A DNA stretch of 60,000 nucleotides from Cryptomeria japonica (GCF_030272615.1 NC_081411.1:825774397-825834396); one strand, 5' to 3'. Counted from the stretch's first letter, positions 1 to 12,272 are shown. Notes: generated from the letters alone by a model not told the origin. Numbers and translations: made by a program.

Positions 1-839
1 CAACATAATAGACAAAGGGAGTGCTAATCATCAATTATTTAAAGGTGTAATTTGGAATTAGAGTTTCAACTAAGATAATAAAACCACTAGAAAGCCAAAT
101 TAGCCAAAATGTTTAAAGAGGGGTGAATCCAATAGATCCAACCTCAATCCAAGTAAGGAAAGAGCTGAGGATACCTATTAGATTCACTAGTTTTATTTGC
201 CACCCTCTTTCAATTTAAAATATGATTTATAATTGTGAGATTAGGGTAAAATAGGTGATATTTGAGAGAAGATATTGAATACAGACTACTAAAAATATCC
301 CACATAGCCATAAGCTAAGATCTAGGTAAAATAAGTGATTCAGAATCTGTACCTAAAAGTTCGGTCTAATTTTTTGAGACTGGTAGTACAAATTTGCCTC
401 AATCCTCTAAATTTCACTCTGTCAAAAGATAAACCTATTAGTCACTATCAACTTTATCGGGATTCACATCCTAAATAAGGAAGACACATGTAGTCACATG
501 AAGGATAATTCCATGCAAGAAAGGACATCAAGTTATGAAGAATGCAATCCATAAAGGAAATAGTGAAACCTTAGAAAGAGGAAATATAATATTCTTTCCC
601 TCCAAGCATATAGAGACAAGAATAAATAGACTATTATGTTAGTCACTATTTATGATTGCACCTGAAATTGTACCACCATTAATGACAATGAGCCCCCAAT
701 AGGTAAGCTAGATATGTCACATAGTGAGGAGCAACATAATAGGAACTTAAATTTTATTTGAAATGATTAAGAAATATGCCATTCATTGTCAAATGTTATT
801 TTTTATGATACTTGAATTAATATATTGTTGTATTTTAAT
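1..839. other. No recognisable feature; presumed interior of element K
   Basis: This AT-rich stretch has no open frame of useful length and no motif I recognise on either strand. By position it should be the decayed continuation of gag or the gag-pol junction of element K on the minus strand. Confidence 0.4.
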
Positions 840-1103
840 TTACGAGGCTTGACACTCATTAGTAGAATGGCCATGAATTTGATGGTACTTGCAAAAGGAA
901 GAATTTTCAAGATGTTGTCTATGTTTCCTTCTTCTTTTAGGCCAAAGAAGAGAGATTAAATTGGCTTGAAGAAGATTGGAAAAAACATTATCTTGTTGTA
1001 ATACCATATTGGGATGAGAAAATGTGAATTCACTAGACAATGGAAGAGGGGATGTTGACAAAGGAAGAGGTTGGAAACCTAGCTTTTCATTAGAAAAGTA
1101 CAT
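840..1103 (-). pseudogene. Gypsy gag remnant with CCHH-like zinc finger (element K)
   Basis: An 87-residue open stretch ends with a Cys-X2-His-X4-His-X4-Cys finger (CKYHQIHGHSTNEC, near residue 71). The same unusual finger, with His in place of the second Cys, occurs in the gag of element H at about 50509. In Gypsy elements such fingers bind the genomic RNA during packaging. Upstream residues are basic (PKRRRKHR), as expected before a nucleocapsid finger. The fragment has no intact gag domain, and flanking frames are closed by stops. It is the only direct protein evidence for the orientation of element K. Confidence 0.55.
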
Positions 1104-1244
1104 TATTTCTCATGACTTTCAAGACTTTGTTGCACACATCCTAAAACTTGTCCATTGTATCCATGTGTAGGATCAAGAGAGGGTTTACTCTTAAGTGGAA
1201 TTGGATTGAATTTTAAAGAGGCCCAATCAGTTTCTAGACATGTG

Positions 1245-2098
1245 TTAAGATAAAAAAAATTGATTATCCACTTCAGCCATCTTAGATTTTCTACAAAAAG
1301 AAGGTGTGAAATCTAATGACTCCCAATCATCCTCCAAGAGTTCTTCTTTAGGAACTTCTTTAATAGGAGATGGTGTATTTTTTTGAATTAGAGAGAGGAT
1401 TGTAGGAGCTAACAAAGTATATTGTGCTTCAATTTGTATGTTTTCATTAATTTCCAAATCAAACACTTCATTATTATAGGTGTAAGGCACTAAATGATAA
1501 TCAGGAACAAATTTTGGTTTTTGTTGAGGTTGAGAGACATCTAGATCAAGGTGGACAACAACCTTAGGTTCCTAAACACTATGAATGGAATTGATTTGAT
1601 CTTGGTAAGGTTCTTCATTTTTGGGAGAGAGAGCATTGGAAACATTATAATTATGAGAAGTGGTATCATCCTCTTGCTCTAAAGTATCGTCATGAGTAAG
1701 ACAATCTTTAGAAAAGGGACCATCATATGTCATTAATGCTTCATCTCTAGGGAGAGATTATGAAAAAAAAAACGTATGGTATTGCTAGGAAAAGTAGCCA
1801 CAATATCATCCTCTTGCACCAAATAATCCTTATGGGGGAGATACATTTTAGGAGAAGGATGAACATCATTCTCCAAATATTCATCTTTAGGAGGGAGATC
1901 TTTGAAAGAAGTGTATATATTGTCTTTTTGCACCAATGTTCCCTCGTTAATGGGACCAATTTTGGGAGAGGTTAGATCATAGATATGAATGAAAAGGAGA
2001 ACTAAGATATCATCATATGCATGAAAGGGAGCATCATGAACATATTTAATGTAACTTGAAATTGAACTAGCAAAATAAGATAAGAAATTCATATGCAC
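1245..2098 (-). pseudogene. Acidic repeat-bearing open region upstream of gag finger (element K)
   Basis: Read on the minus strand, 2098-1733 and then about 1737-1245 give two fairly coherent acidic stretches with few stops (one TAG near 1574). A module recurs: 'LVQKDNIYTSF', 'LVQEDDIVATF' and 'LEQEDDTTSHN' lie at spacings of about 40-65 residues, each preceded by a Gly-Pro or Pro-rich lead. I do not recognise the family. It lies between the leader and the gag finger of element K, so it may be the N-terminal part of gag or an extra ORF. There is no signal peptide or membrane segment that I trust. Confidence 0.35.
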
Positions 2099-2289
2099 TT
2101 ATGATCAAACAATAAATTCAATGTCATGTAACCAAAGTAATGTTCACTCAATATATGCATGGAAAATTGAATAAAGGAGGGAAATTTTAATTTCATATTT
2201 GAAAATTGTGATTAAACAATGCAAAATTTTGTAAAAGTGATTGATTAACCAATTGATTAAGAAATTTAATTTGTGAATTTGAAATATAA

Positions 2290-2400
2290 ATGCCTCTAAA
2301 TCACAGCATAACATATTATAAAGATTGGATCTGAAAAATAGATTTGAAAAATTATACAACCCACAAATCAAATTAACCAAAATAAATTAGGTTTTTTGTG
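2290..2400 (-). repeat. Leader repeat unit 1 of element K
   Basis: On the plus strand this unit shares the order 'CCTCTAAAT ... CAACCCACAA ... ATAAATTAGG' with 40751-40904 and, in its first half, with 42061-42170. With A and N removed these are consecutive, so the K leader contains a roughly 150-bp tandem repeat of at least three diverged units. Confidence 0.45.
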
Positions 2401-2405
2401 AAATC

Positions 2406-3642
2406 TATTGGCAATTTGGAGGAATTGATTATGTGTTACATTGATGTTTGTCATTGATGTCAACACTAGTTGTTTTGTTGTCTACCAGGTTTCGATAGAG
2501 TGGTTGGATTATGATGTTGATCTAGAGATCTTCTCAGTTCTTCGGTATGTTACAGCTGTTGGAATTGGTTTGGATTGGTTATTCATGTGTTCCTAATGCG
2601 TATCACATTTATTTGGTTTGGGATTTGATGATCTGGAAGCTATCATTTGTTCTAGTAAGCCTTTTGGTTACCGGTAAGGGTTTTACCAACAGAAATTTGT
2701 TGAAGATATTTTGATGAATCTGATAAGTGGTGTTGGTGCGGCTTCTAGAAGGTTATCGGGATGCTGATGGTTATCATGTTCATGTTTCGGTTGATCGATG
2801 GTGTTGCATTTGGTTTATGGCGACCTATTTTAGGTCTAGTCTTAATCATATTATGTTAGGTTATGGACTGGTTTATGTAGCATGTTGGTTGATGCTCTCG
2901 ATGTGTTACTAGTTGGATTTATTGTTTGGTTTATGTTGTTTTGGTCTTAGGATGACTTGGTTTATCATTGGTTTGCAGGATTATGAAACGGATTTATTGT
3001 ATTATCTTTTAGGTGGCTGACCTAATTGTTTAGGTCCCGGGTTGGTATAAATATGATGTAAGATCTGTTTGTAGATCGTGGTATGTGGGTTATGAGATTA
3101 TCTATGTGCGAATAAAGTTGTAATCATATGTAGAGGTTTTTGTCGATCATAGATGATTGAATTGGGTTTGTGTAAGAGGTTTAAGACCTTCGGTATTGAG
3201 CTTAAGCAAAACTGTACTCGAGCATAGGAGATGTTATTATTGCATTCCACTCATCTTTCTAGATTGTAGTCTGGATTTCTTTTGTAGTCAGTGAGGCCCC
3301 TTTTGTGATGAGAAATGTGCTCTAGTTTGTTGGCCTTCCTACATGTGTAGGCCCCTCTTATTATAATCACATACTTACTACAGAAGTATTATCTGATTGT
3401 GGGTAGGCTTCCCATCATGGTTTTTCCCTTTACTGAGTTTTCCACGTACAAATATTGGTGTTATGTGTTGTGAATGGATGGTAATTGTTCTATGATTTAT
3501 GTTTGTGCTTAATTAATATATCTGTTATTCCAGTATTTGGTTTATGCATTCCGATAAAAGGTTTTGTGTGGTTAAAGTTTCATAATTTTTTGACAACTAA
3601 TTAACCCCCCCCCCTCTCAGTTGTCCATCGGTTATCCTAACA
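2406..3642 (+). repeat. 5' LTR of element A
   Basis: It matches 30267-30970 joined to 40228-40745 along its length. A TATA box (tataaatat, about 3046) is conserved in the second copy (about 30899). A C-rich hairpin lies at 3592-3625 close to the end. The end 'CCTAACA' abuts the primer site. Length is 1237 bp. Confidence 0.93.
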
Positions 3643-3644
3643 AT

Positions 3645-3657
3645 TGGTATCAAAACT
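3645..3657 (+). promoter_or_regulatory. Primer binding site of element A (initiator tRNA-Met)
   Basis: TGGTATCAAAACT lies two bases after the LTR end. The plant initiator tRNA-Met complement begins TGGTATCAGAGCC, so this copy carries changes after the ninth base. Confidence 0.85.
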
Positions 3658-3698
3658 TGGTCCTCTCTGTAGAAGCTTAACCGCTTGAGGAAGATCCT

Positions 3699-4323
3699 AT
3701 GGCAACTAATAGTTCATCTCCAGTTGTTTTCCGGAGAGACACCCCTAAGCTTGATTCAACAAATTACAGAGTATGGAAGATTCGGATGGAGACTCATTTG
3801 AGATGTATTGGGAAAGAGATTTGGGAGATCGTTGAGAAAGTCTATACTCTTTATAATCTGGCATTTGGAAATCCTCCTCCGACAGAATTGGATAAGAACA
3901 TTGAAAATGAATGTAGAGCTAGAGAAGCCCTCTTGAGTGCACTTTCTGATTAGCAAATAATGGGATTAACTGACCAATCATCTATAAAGGCTATATGGGA
4001 TAAGTTGGAGACTCTGAATGAAGGTGACCCTACTATTAAAATTGATAAACTTGATGGTTACTGGGTGAGGTATGAGAACCTGAAGATGGAAGAAGATGAA
4101 AGGATTACTGATTTTATGGAAAGACAATGAAATTGTTATGGGAATTCAGTGTTGTAGTGGATCTCTGAGAAAAGATGAGATTGTTTCTAGAGTATTGAGA
4201 GTTTTGCCACTAGCTTATAAGATGAAGGCTAATGCAATTAGTGAGCTGAAAACAATGTCTAACACTTATGTCAATAGGGATAATTTGGTTGGAAATTTAT
4301 CTGCTTTTGAGCTTGAAGAATTT
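3699..4323 (+). pseudogene. Copia gag, N-terminal part (element A)
   Basis: The start ATG at 3699 is the first after the primer site. The product begins MATNSSSPVVFRRD and continues with 'STNYRVWKIRMETHLR', the usual opening of plant Copia gag, then a UBN2-like helical region ('IWDKLETLNEG', 'VLRVLPLAYKMKANAI'). A stop interrupts at 3951-3953, and a one-base shift is needed near 4125 to rejoin the frame ('NEIVMGIQCC'). The gene is cut at 4323 by element B and resumes at 20210; joining GAATTT to GGTCCT across B restores the reading frame ('LEEFGPQG'). Gag forms the cytoplasmic particle and packages RNA. Confidence 0.85.
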
Positions 4324-6386
4324 TGGTGCAGGGCACCTATCCCTCCATGCAAATTTTGGTTTGTTCTTAAGTCTTTTATGTTTTCTTTCATGTTGAAATA
4401 AGTGGACCAACCATTTGGGACTTAGTGAAGTCATGGTTGAGTTGTCCAAGCTTTTGTTGTGTTCAGGATGTTGATATCCTAGAAAGATGTAATGTTGATG
4501 TTGTTCACAAGTGCACTACTCTAAAACAGAGTCATCATGTAATAAGGGTGTAATGCATTGTTTTAGGTCTCCTAGAATGCATAGAGGGCCTTTGGAGCCT
4601 TGGAGTAAACTTGAGTGCAAGATTGCATCGTAAGGATAAAAAAGATGTAAAATGCTAAGCAACATTTGCAACATTGCAAAAAGTTGCACTTTATGTTGTT
4701 GGCGGTAAAGAAGTTGGTTCTAACCAACTGAATCATGATGTTAAAAGCCAAAGACAACATCTGTGATATTTTTACAAGTTCAAGGGCACAATTAAAAGCA
4801 TAAAGAGAGACAATAAAATGACAAGAACAAACTCTATTCTCATCAATATACAAAATGATCAACTGGATTAACCAATACAATCAATATGGGCCTACTTATA
4901 TAGGCAAGGCCATATGGATATGTGAGCACACAATCATGACATGTGGCTCAATGAGAAACAAGGGTAGGTAAGAAAAAGTAGGGGTATCTAGGAGAAATAA
5001 TATAATATTCCACAAGAGGTGGATAACCCACCGAATGTGGAGTGTAACAGCAAGATAAGACCACAAAAGGTGGAATTTCTCCTACAAGCTATATCCCTAT
5101 GTGCACACTTCCCTAAGTGTCTCATATCCAAACTATGGTGAGATGCATTATCCTAAGTTAACTTAAGTAAAGTTTAATAATATCCATGATGAATATTTAT
5201 TTACACCAACAACGTCATTGTACAAGTTGGTTGAGTTTGGAATGCAAAGCAAGTTTTGTTTGTAAGGAAAAAAACCTTGTTTTACACTATTTTCACTTGT
5301 TTTTGTTGTGTTGTACGGTCCAGTATGGACTTGTCAGAGGAACCTACCTATAGGAATGAAGGACTAATGAATATAATTTCCATCAAGATAGATTTCAAGG
5401 TTTGATTGTGTCTGGTTGCAGAGATTTAAACCATTCTCTGTGAACTAGGTACAAAACCCTTGTAGGCTAGGGTTTAAGCAATAAATGACTCTAACCTGAG
5501 CACCCACTGATGGCACTGGTTGAAATCCAGTGGAATGCTAGGTTAGGGTTTATAAATATATTTAGTGTAGTTTTTTTGGTTTTGCAGACCTTTTTGGTGG
5601 TTTTACAATGATACCCTAGGCTCACAGCTAGGAGTTGGTGAGACAAGGACAGCAGAAGATGTGTGTTTTCAGAGCACACATGGATTGGTAGAGAAAAGTG
5701 GATACATGTTTGGAGACTCCATTGAATTCCCTTTAATAATCCATGATTATTGTGTGTAGAGGTTTTGACTGGTGAATCTTTCTAAGGCCAAGTTTGCAAG
5801 TCACCTGAGTAGCCCTAACACCCTTAAAAATAGGACAGTTCTAGAAACCCCATGTGTATGGAGAACCCAGATGCCATTCTACAATATTGTATGTAACTAG
5901 GAAAATAGTACTCATTAATGTAATTTTTTTGGGGTCTTGTGTAGGTAGATGTGAACTTAAGCCCTGAAAAACAGTAAAAAGAGGCCTAATTGAATTAGGT
6001 TTGTTTGGAGCCCGGTATAGACAAAGTGAGCTTGAGAAGGCCTGGCAATGGTTTTAAAGGTGATCAAACCCTTAGAAGACACCAAATACACTATTTCAAC
6101 TTTATTTACACTCATGGAATAAGTTTGTGATTAAATATCCTTTGCAGAGGTTATTGGAGCGTTGGGAAGGTGTGATAGGGATTGAGGTGGAATCCTCAAT
6201 AGGAAGTGTTGTTGTAAAACATTTATGGCTATACCTTGGAGGCAAGCCAAAGTGGATTAGGCCTTGGAGGTCTAACTAGCATAACCCTTACCAAGTACTA
6301 TTGGATGGGCTTGAGGAGTTAGAAGGTTGGAAAGAACAAGAAAGACAACTAGGTGACTAAGAGCAACTCCAAGAATCTTTGCGTCA
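4324..6386 (+). repeat. 5' LTR of element B (contains solo LTR M)
   Basis: It aligns with 10944-12272 plus 19919-20204. The TSD fixes its first base at 4324 (TGGTGCAGGG). In the right copy the first 12-13 bases are poorly conserved, so the right start is only approximate. A TATA-like stretch (tttataaatatat) lies near 5549. It ends 'TTTGCGTCA'. Confidence 0.88.
4762..5211 (-). mobile_element. Solo LTR M (450 bp) inside 5' LTR of B
   Basis: This 450-bp block is absent from the other LTR of B. It is flanked by ACATC (4757-4761) and ACGTC (5212-5216), a TSD with one transition. Read on the minus strand it starts TGTTGGTGTAAATAAATATT and ends ATCACA, with a TATA box (ctatataag) at 4895-4903. It carries no coding sequence. 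The start TGTTGGTGTAAAT differs from the TGTTGGCA family of A, C, D, E and G. Confidence 0.85.
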
Positions 6387-6389
6387 AAG

Positions 6390-6402
6390 TGGTATCAGAG
6401 CC
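6390..6402 (+). promoter_or_regulatory. Primer binding site of element B (initiator tRNA-Met)
   Basis: TGGTATCAGAGCC is an exact match to the usual plant initiator-Met primer complement. It lies three bases after the LTR end. Confidence 0.92.
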
Positions 6403-6455
6403 ACCCTTTGAAAAATTGGTGTATGTCAGACTTTGAGGAATCATAAGCAAGTTCA

Positions 6456-7623
6456 ATGCCTCCAAAGGCAATGACTCAAGAAACCATCTGGCAGATGGTG
6501 ACAGAGATGTTATAAGAATTGACAGCTCATGAAGAAAATAAAGGGACCCCAGATACTAAGAGGAGAAGGAGAAGGTTAAGACAGAATGGGGAGATGAGAT
6601 AGATTAAGAAGTGGAAGATGAGGAGGAACAGACAATAGTATCAATGCCTCAAGACCAAAAATTATTCTTGGATGCAGTCAAATCCATCTCTAAGGATAAT
6701 TTGGATGGATTACCCACCTATGGAGGAAATCTCAAGGGAGAGGAGTTATTAGATTGGATAGAAGCATTGAATAATCATTTTGATTATAAGGGGTAGAGGA
6801 GAAAAGAGTAAATGTATCCAAGTCAAGATTGAGGGGATCAGCCCTGGTTTGGTGGAACATGATGCAAGAAGAAAGGGTACAGGTAGGTAAGAAAAAGATA
6901 ACTTTATGGGAGCGTATGAAGATAAGGATTAAAGCTCAATTCCTACCAAGGGATTATGAAGTTCAAATCCACAAGAGTCTGCAAAATTTGAAACAAAGGG
7001 AAATAGATGTCAATGCATACACTGAGGAATTCCACAAACTAAGTTTGAGGGCTAGGAAACATGAGAATGAAGTGGAGAATTTGGCTAGATGTATGAATGG
7101 TCTTAGGAAAAACATACAAGATGAAATAAGAATCCTCAAGCCAAACATTGTTCACAAGTGTTTTCAGTTGGCATTAAAGGTAGAGGAAAAGATCAAAAGG
7201 AGAAGTGAGAAAAATCAGAAGCATAGAGGTGGTAAGAAATTCAGGGGTAGAGGAACCTTTGGCAGAGGGAAGAGTGCTTCAAGAAATGAAGAGCATAAAA
7301 ACCAAGAAGGAAGTGGGGACCCTCAAAGACAGACATATAGAGGATCCTTTAGAGGGAGAAGCAATTTTAGAGGTGGGTTTGGAAGCTCGAGGAGAGGAAA
7401 TATAGTCTTCACTGATAGGTGTTACCACTGCAACCAAGTTGGACATACCATGAGCAGGTGCCCGGGAAAAGCCTTAGTTAGTGCAAGAGGAGGATACTCA
7501 AAGTGTGACCTCTCCAGTCAGCGAGGCAAGGCCAGTGACAAATGGGGAAAATTTGATGATGAGAAGAACAATGTTAAAGATACCCCAAGCTCAAGAGCCA
7601 CCATAGAGGAAAATTCTATTTAG
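6456..7623 (+). pseudogene. Chromovirus gag with CCHC knuckle (element B)
   Basis: A first ATG at 6456 opens 'MPPKAMTQ'. Frames then switch near 6600 and near 6797, with stops between. The readable parts are 'FLDAVKSISKDNLDGLPTYGG', the retrotransposon gag core ('GSALVWWNMMQEER', 'LWERMKIRIKAQFLP') and an Arg/Gly-rich tail. A canonical CX2CX4HX4C knuckle, CYHCNQVGHTMSRC, follows at about 7420-7460. Gag assembles the particle and binds RNA. The last stretch, 6829-7623, is open for 264 residues and ends in TAG, after which protease continues in the same frame. Confidence 0.88.
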
Positions 7624-8099
7624 GACCACTTGTAAGTCACATGGAAAAGTTGTAAGGTGATTGTGGATTCAGGTTCCACGGAGAATATTGTCTTAGTTGA
7701 AATGCTAGATAAGCTCAAACTGAAAAGATTGCCTCATCTCACTCCCTATAAGATATCATTGCTCAATCGAGGTCAACATGTCTTAGTTGATGAAAAATAA
7801 TGGGTGGACTTTGAAAATGGTGAATACAAAGACAAACTTCTATGTGACATATTGCCTATGGATGCCTATCATGATGGAGAAAATAATAGTTATCTCATCA
7901 CCAAGAATGGTAAGAAGTATTAAATGGATCCATTACCTGATCCAAAGGAGGAAAAAAAAGTAGGGTCAAGTGTTATGTTGATAAGTGGCAAAGAGTTCCT
8001 TAAAGTGTAAAAACAAGAAGGTAATCAGGGCTATGCTGGAGTGCTAAAGCCTAAAGATGAAGCTAAGGTAGATTGAATGAATGAAGTGCCTCAAGAAGT
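7624..8099 (+). pseudogene. Retropepsin-like protease (element B)
   Basis: In the gag frame after one stop, 'KVIVDSGSTENIV' at about 7657-7700 holds the aspartic protease active-site motif Asp-Ser-Gly-Ser/Thr. It is followed by 'LDKLKLKRLPHLTPYKIS' and 'CDILPMDAYH', which match the usual chromovirus protease layout. Stops at about 7798 and 7921 and later break it. The enzyme would cut the polyprotein during particle maturation. Confidence 0.75.
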
Positions 8100-9020
8100 G
8101 CAAGATTTATGAAAGCAATATACAAAGGTTATAGGAGATGATATGCCTAATTATTTGCCTCCAATGAGGGATGTTAATCACCAAATAGACTTGATACCAG
8201 GGGCAAATCTACCTAACAAAGCTGCTTATAAAATGACACCTAGCCAAAATGAGGAGATTGCCAAACAAGTGCAAGAACTCTAAGACAAAGGGTTTATTAA
8301 AAAGAGTTTGAGTCCTTGTGTTGTTCCCACTATTCTAGTCCCTAAAACAGGAGGAAAATGGAGGATGTGCACTGACTCGAGAGCAATTAATAAGATCACC
8401 ATAAGATATTGGTTTTCCATGCCAAGGATAAAGGACCTATTGGACAATCTAGGTGGAGCATGCTACTTCATAAAGGTGGACTTGAAATCTGGTTATCATC
8501 AGATAAGAATCAAACCTGATGATGAATGGAAAACAACATTTAGAACCAATGCAGGACTATATGAGTGGTTGGTGATGCCTTTTGGCCTCACGAATGCACC
8601 TAGTACCTTTCAAAGGCTCATGAATGAAGTCTTGGTTGAGTTTATTGGCAAGTTTGTTATTGTGTATCTTGATGACATTTTGGTCTTCAGCACATCCAAG
8701 GAGGAACACCTTAAGCATGTGGAGATGGTCTTGAAGAAGTTGAAGGAGGCTCAACTCAAAATCAACCTTGAAAAATGTGAGTTCTTGAAAACAAAGTTAG
8801 TTTACCTTGGTTTTGTCATTTCACAAGGTTGTTTAAATATGGATCCAAGTAAACTAGAGGCAACACTTAATTGGCCTACACCTAGGAGAATAAGTGATGT
8901 TAGAAGTTTTCATGGAATGCCACCTTTTTATAGGAAGTTTGTGCTCGTATCCTTAACACCATTAAAGGAGGGATTAAATGTCAATTTAAGTGGACAGAGG
9001 AAGCCAATAAGGGATTTGAA
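8100..9020 (+). pseudogene. Gypsy reverse transcriptase (element B)
   Basis: The RT core is open from 8308 to 9039 (243 residues) and can be followed upstream through one stop at about 8281. Conserved blocks are visible in order: '[17 protein letters not shown]', '[13 protein letters not shown]', '[18 protein letters not shown]' and the catalytic '[10 protein letters not shown]' (Asp-Asp at about 8670). 'LGFVISQ' and '[12 protein letters not shown]' mark the thumb-connection. The last stretch drifts into the wrong frame after about 8990, where RNase H takes over in another frame. Confidence 0.92.
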
Positions 9021-9440
9021 TTGTTTAAAGCTAAGATAGTAGAGTTGCCAACCCTTAGATTGCTTGATTTCAATCAGTTGTTTATAGTAGAGTGTGATGC
9101 TATCCAAAGGGCAATAGGAGTCATTTTGAGTCAAGAAGATCATCCTATAGCATTTTTTTTAGAGAAATTGAACGGAGCCAAGCAAAGATACTCCACTTAT
9201 GATTTGGATTTGAATGTCATGGTGCAAGCATTGAAGAAGTGGCATCATTACTTGCTACCCAAAGAGTTTGTAGTTTATATCGACAACCATGCCCTTAGTT
9301 TCCTTAATGGGCAAGAGAAATTGAATCAAAGACACCTAAAGTGGGTTCAATACTTACAATCCTACACCTTCACTATCAAGCACAAAAAGGGAACTACAAA
9401 CAAGGTAGCTGATGCATTAAGTAGGAGGTTCATGACTATG
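9021..9440 (+). pseudogene. RNase H domain (element B)
   Basis: A one-base shift after RT leads into 'FIVECDAIQRAIGVILSQ', which contains the first acidic residue of Gypsy RNase H. 'LDLNVMVQALKKWHHYL', 'YIDNHALSFL' and the closing 'NKVADALSRR' follow. The domain would degrade RNA in the RNA-DNA hybrid. It shares one open stretch (9021-9764) with the integrase N-terminus, which shows the frame survived here. Confidence 0.9.
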
Positions 9441-10553
9441 CAGGAGATACAATTGCAAAGTGTGGGATTGAATGAGTTAAAAGACCTCTACAAGGATGGT
9501 AAAGACTTTTCTGATATATATGTTGTTTGCTTTGACTTTTCTAACTCCTCACATGTTTCTTATTCAGAGTATATGATACAAGAGGGTTTTTTGTTCAAAG
9601 GACACCTTCTTTGCATTCCCCAATGTTCTATGAGACAAAACATTATTCAAGAAAAGCATCAAGGAGGTCTAGGAGGTCATTTTGGCATAGATAAAACTAT
9701 GGAGCAGGTTAGTAGATTTTATCATTGGCCCAAGTTGCAATCAGAAGTGAGAAGGTTTGCATAACAATATGCAATTCGCCAAGAGCAAAAGGTTCATCAA
9801 GTAATGCAAGTCTGTACCAACCTTTGGTCATACATTAGAGGCCTTGGGAATGTTTAAGCATGGATTTTGTGTTTGGCTTACCAAGAACTCCAAGGGGATT
9901 TGACAGTGTGTATGTAGTGGTTGATAGGTTCAACAAGATGGCATATTTTATACTTTGAAAAAGCACCAATGATGCCACCTACATTGCAGGACTCTTCTTC
10001 AAAGAGATAGTTTGAATTCATGGCCTTCCAATTAGCATAGTCAGTGAGAGATGTAAAGTTCTTAAGCCACTTTTGGAGAACACTTTGGAGAAAGTTGGGC
10101 ATAAAATTATCTTTTTCATCTACCTACCATTCTCAATTAGATGGTCAGATAGAGGTAGTAAACAAATCCTTGGGTAATCTACTAAGATGCCTCACCAAAT
10201 AGCATGGACAGACTTGGGATTTGGTAATTGGCTAGGCAGAATATGCATACAATGACTCAGTTAACTAAAGTACAGGTAAAATTCCCTTTGAAATAGTGTA
10301 TGGTTTTCATCCTAGGGGCATACTAGAGCTCGGGGATCTCAATTTTATGACACCTAAGATTACACAAGGTGAGAATTTTGCAGAAGGAATCAAATAAGTG
10401 CATGATAAGGTAAGATAGACCTTACAACAAAAGCTCGAGCAGTATAAGATGAATACTAATAAAACAAGAATGAATGTGAAATTTAATATTGGAGATTTGG
10501 TCTGAGCATACCTACCGAAAGAGAGACTTCCAAAAGGGCAGCCTACTAAGTTA
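9441..10553 (+). pseudogene. Integrase (element B)
   Basis: The N-terminal zinc region keeps 'KHQGGLGGHFGIDKT' and 'RFYHWPKL', but the Cys pair is lost ('FA*QYAIRQ' where Cys-X2-Cys is expected). The core starts with '[13 protein letters not shown]' (first catalytic Asp, about 9860) and '[12 protein letters not shown]'. '[13 protein letters not shown]' stands where the second Asp is normally found, so the catalytic residue appears lost. Stops at about 9957, 10012 and several later places break the core. Integrase would insert the cDNA. Confidence 0.82.
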
Positions 10554-10937
10554 TTGATGAAGAAGATTGAGCCTCTCAAGGTGGTGCATAAATATGGTCA
10601 GAATGCATATGAATTTGAACTCCCTCTAACCTTGGCTATTTCTCCTATCTTTAATGTATGTGATCTCTATCCATACAAGGGAGAATCACAAACACATCAT
10701 TTGGACACTTCATCACAAGGTACTGAAGATTGGGTGAGAGATTTGCCACCAAGACAACCAGTCAAGTTGGAAAGTATCTTGGACACCAAGGTAATAAAGA
10801 GGACAAGGAAAGGGGTATACAAGCATTATCTTGTAAAGTGGGTAGGGTTACCTAAATCAGATGCTATGTGGATGTCAGAATCAGATATACTTCATCATGG
10901 TGTGGAAATTGCAGACCTCTTAACTCAAGGGACTTGA
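10554..10937 (+). pseudogene. Integrase C-terminus with chromodomain (element B)
   Basis: A 127-residue open stretch begins with the integrase tail ('PLKVVHKYGQNAYEFELP') and ends in a chromodomain at residues about 77-117: 'LESILDTKVIKRTRKG' then 'HYLVKWVGLPKSDAMWMSES'. In chromoviruses this domain follows integrase and is thought to steer insertion to marked chromatin. The stop TGA at 10936 closes pol just before the LTR. I cannot say which chromovirus clade it belongs to. Confidence 0.85.
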
Positions 10938-12272
10938 GTTCTTTGTCCCAGGGGAGTATCACTCCATGCAAATTTTGGTTTGTTCTTGAGTATTTTATGT
11001 TGTCTTTCATGTTGAAATAAGTGGACCAACCATTTGGGACTTAGTGAAGTCATGGTTGAGTTGTCCAAGCTTTTGTTGTGTTCAGGATGTTGATATCCTA
11101 GAAAGATGTAATGTTGATGTTGTTCACAGGTGCACTACTCTAAAATAGATTCATCATGTAATAAGGGTGTAATGAATTGTTTTAGGTCTCCTAGACTGCA
11201 TAGAGGGCCTTTGGAGCCTTGGAGTACACTTGAGTGCAAGATTGCATCCTAAGGATCAAAAAGATGTAAAATGCTAAGAAACATTTGCAACATTGCAAAA
11301 AGTTGCACTTTATGTTGTTGGCAGTGAAGAAGTTGGTTCTAACCAACTAAATCATAATGTTAAAATCCAAAGACAACATCATTGTATAGGTTGGTTGAGT
11401 TTGGAATGAAAACAAGTTTTGTTTGTAAGGAAAAAAACCTTGTTTTAAACTGTTTTCACTATTTTCCCTTGTTTTTGTTGTGTTGTACAGTCCAGTATGG
11501 ACTTGTCAGAGGAAACTACCTATAGGGAATGAAGGATTGGTGAATCTACTTTCCATCAAGGTAGATTTCAATGCTTTATTGTGTCTGGTTGCAGAGATTT
11601 AAACCATTCTTTGTGAACTAGCAACAAACCCTTGTAGGCTAGGGTTTAAGCAATAAATGGATCTAACCTGAGCACCCACTGATGGAACCGGTTAAAATCC
11701 AATGGAATGATAGGTTAGGGTTTTTAAATATGTTTAGTGTAGTTTTTTTGGATTTTCAGGCCTTTTTGGTGGTTTTACAATGATACCCTAGGCTCACAGC
11801 TAGGAGTTGGTGAGACTAGGACAACAGAAGATGTGCGTTTTCAAAGCACACATGGATTGGTAGAGAAAAAGTGGATAGATTTTTGGAGACCCCATTCAAT
11901 GCCCTTTAATAATACATGATTATTTTATGCAGAGGTTTTGACTAGTGAATTTTTCTAAGGCCAAGTTTGTAAGTCACCCGGGTAGCCCTAAAACCCTTAA
12001 AAATAGGATAGTTCTAGAAACCCCATGTGTATGGAGAACCCAGATGCCATTATTCAATATTGTATGTAACTAGGAAAAGGGTACTTATAAATGTAATTTT
12101 TTTGGGTCCTTGTGTGGGTAGATGTGAACTTAAGCCCTGAAAATAGTAAAAAGAGACTTAATTGAATTAGGTCTATTTGGAGCCCAGTATAGACAAAGTA
12201 AGCTTGAGAAGGCTTGGAAATGGGTTTAAAGGTGATAAAACCCTTAGAAGACACCAAAGAAACTATTTCAAC

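Noticed and set aside
3645-3660. Repeated TGGTATCAGAGCC words as possible tRNA fragments
   Set aside because: They sit directly behind LTR ends and are primer binding sites, not tRNA genes; no cloverleaf is present.
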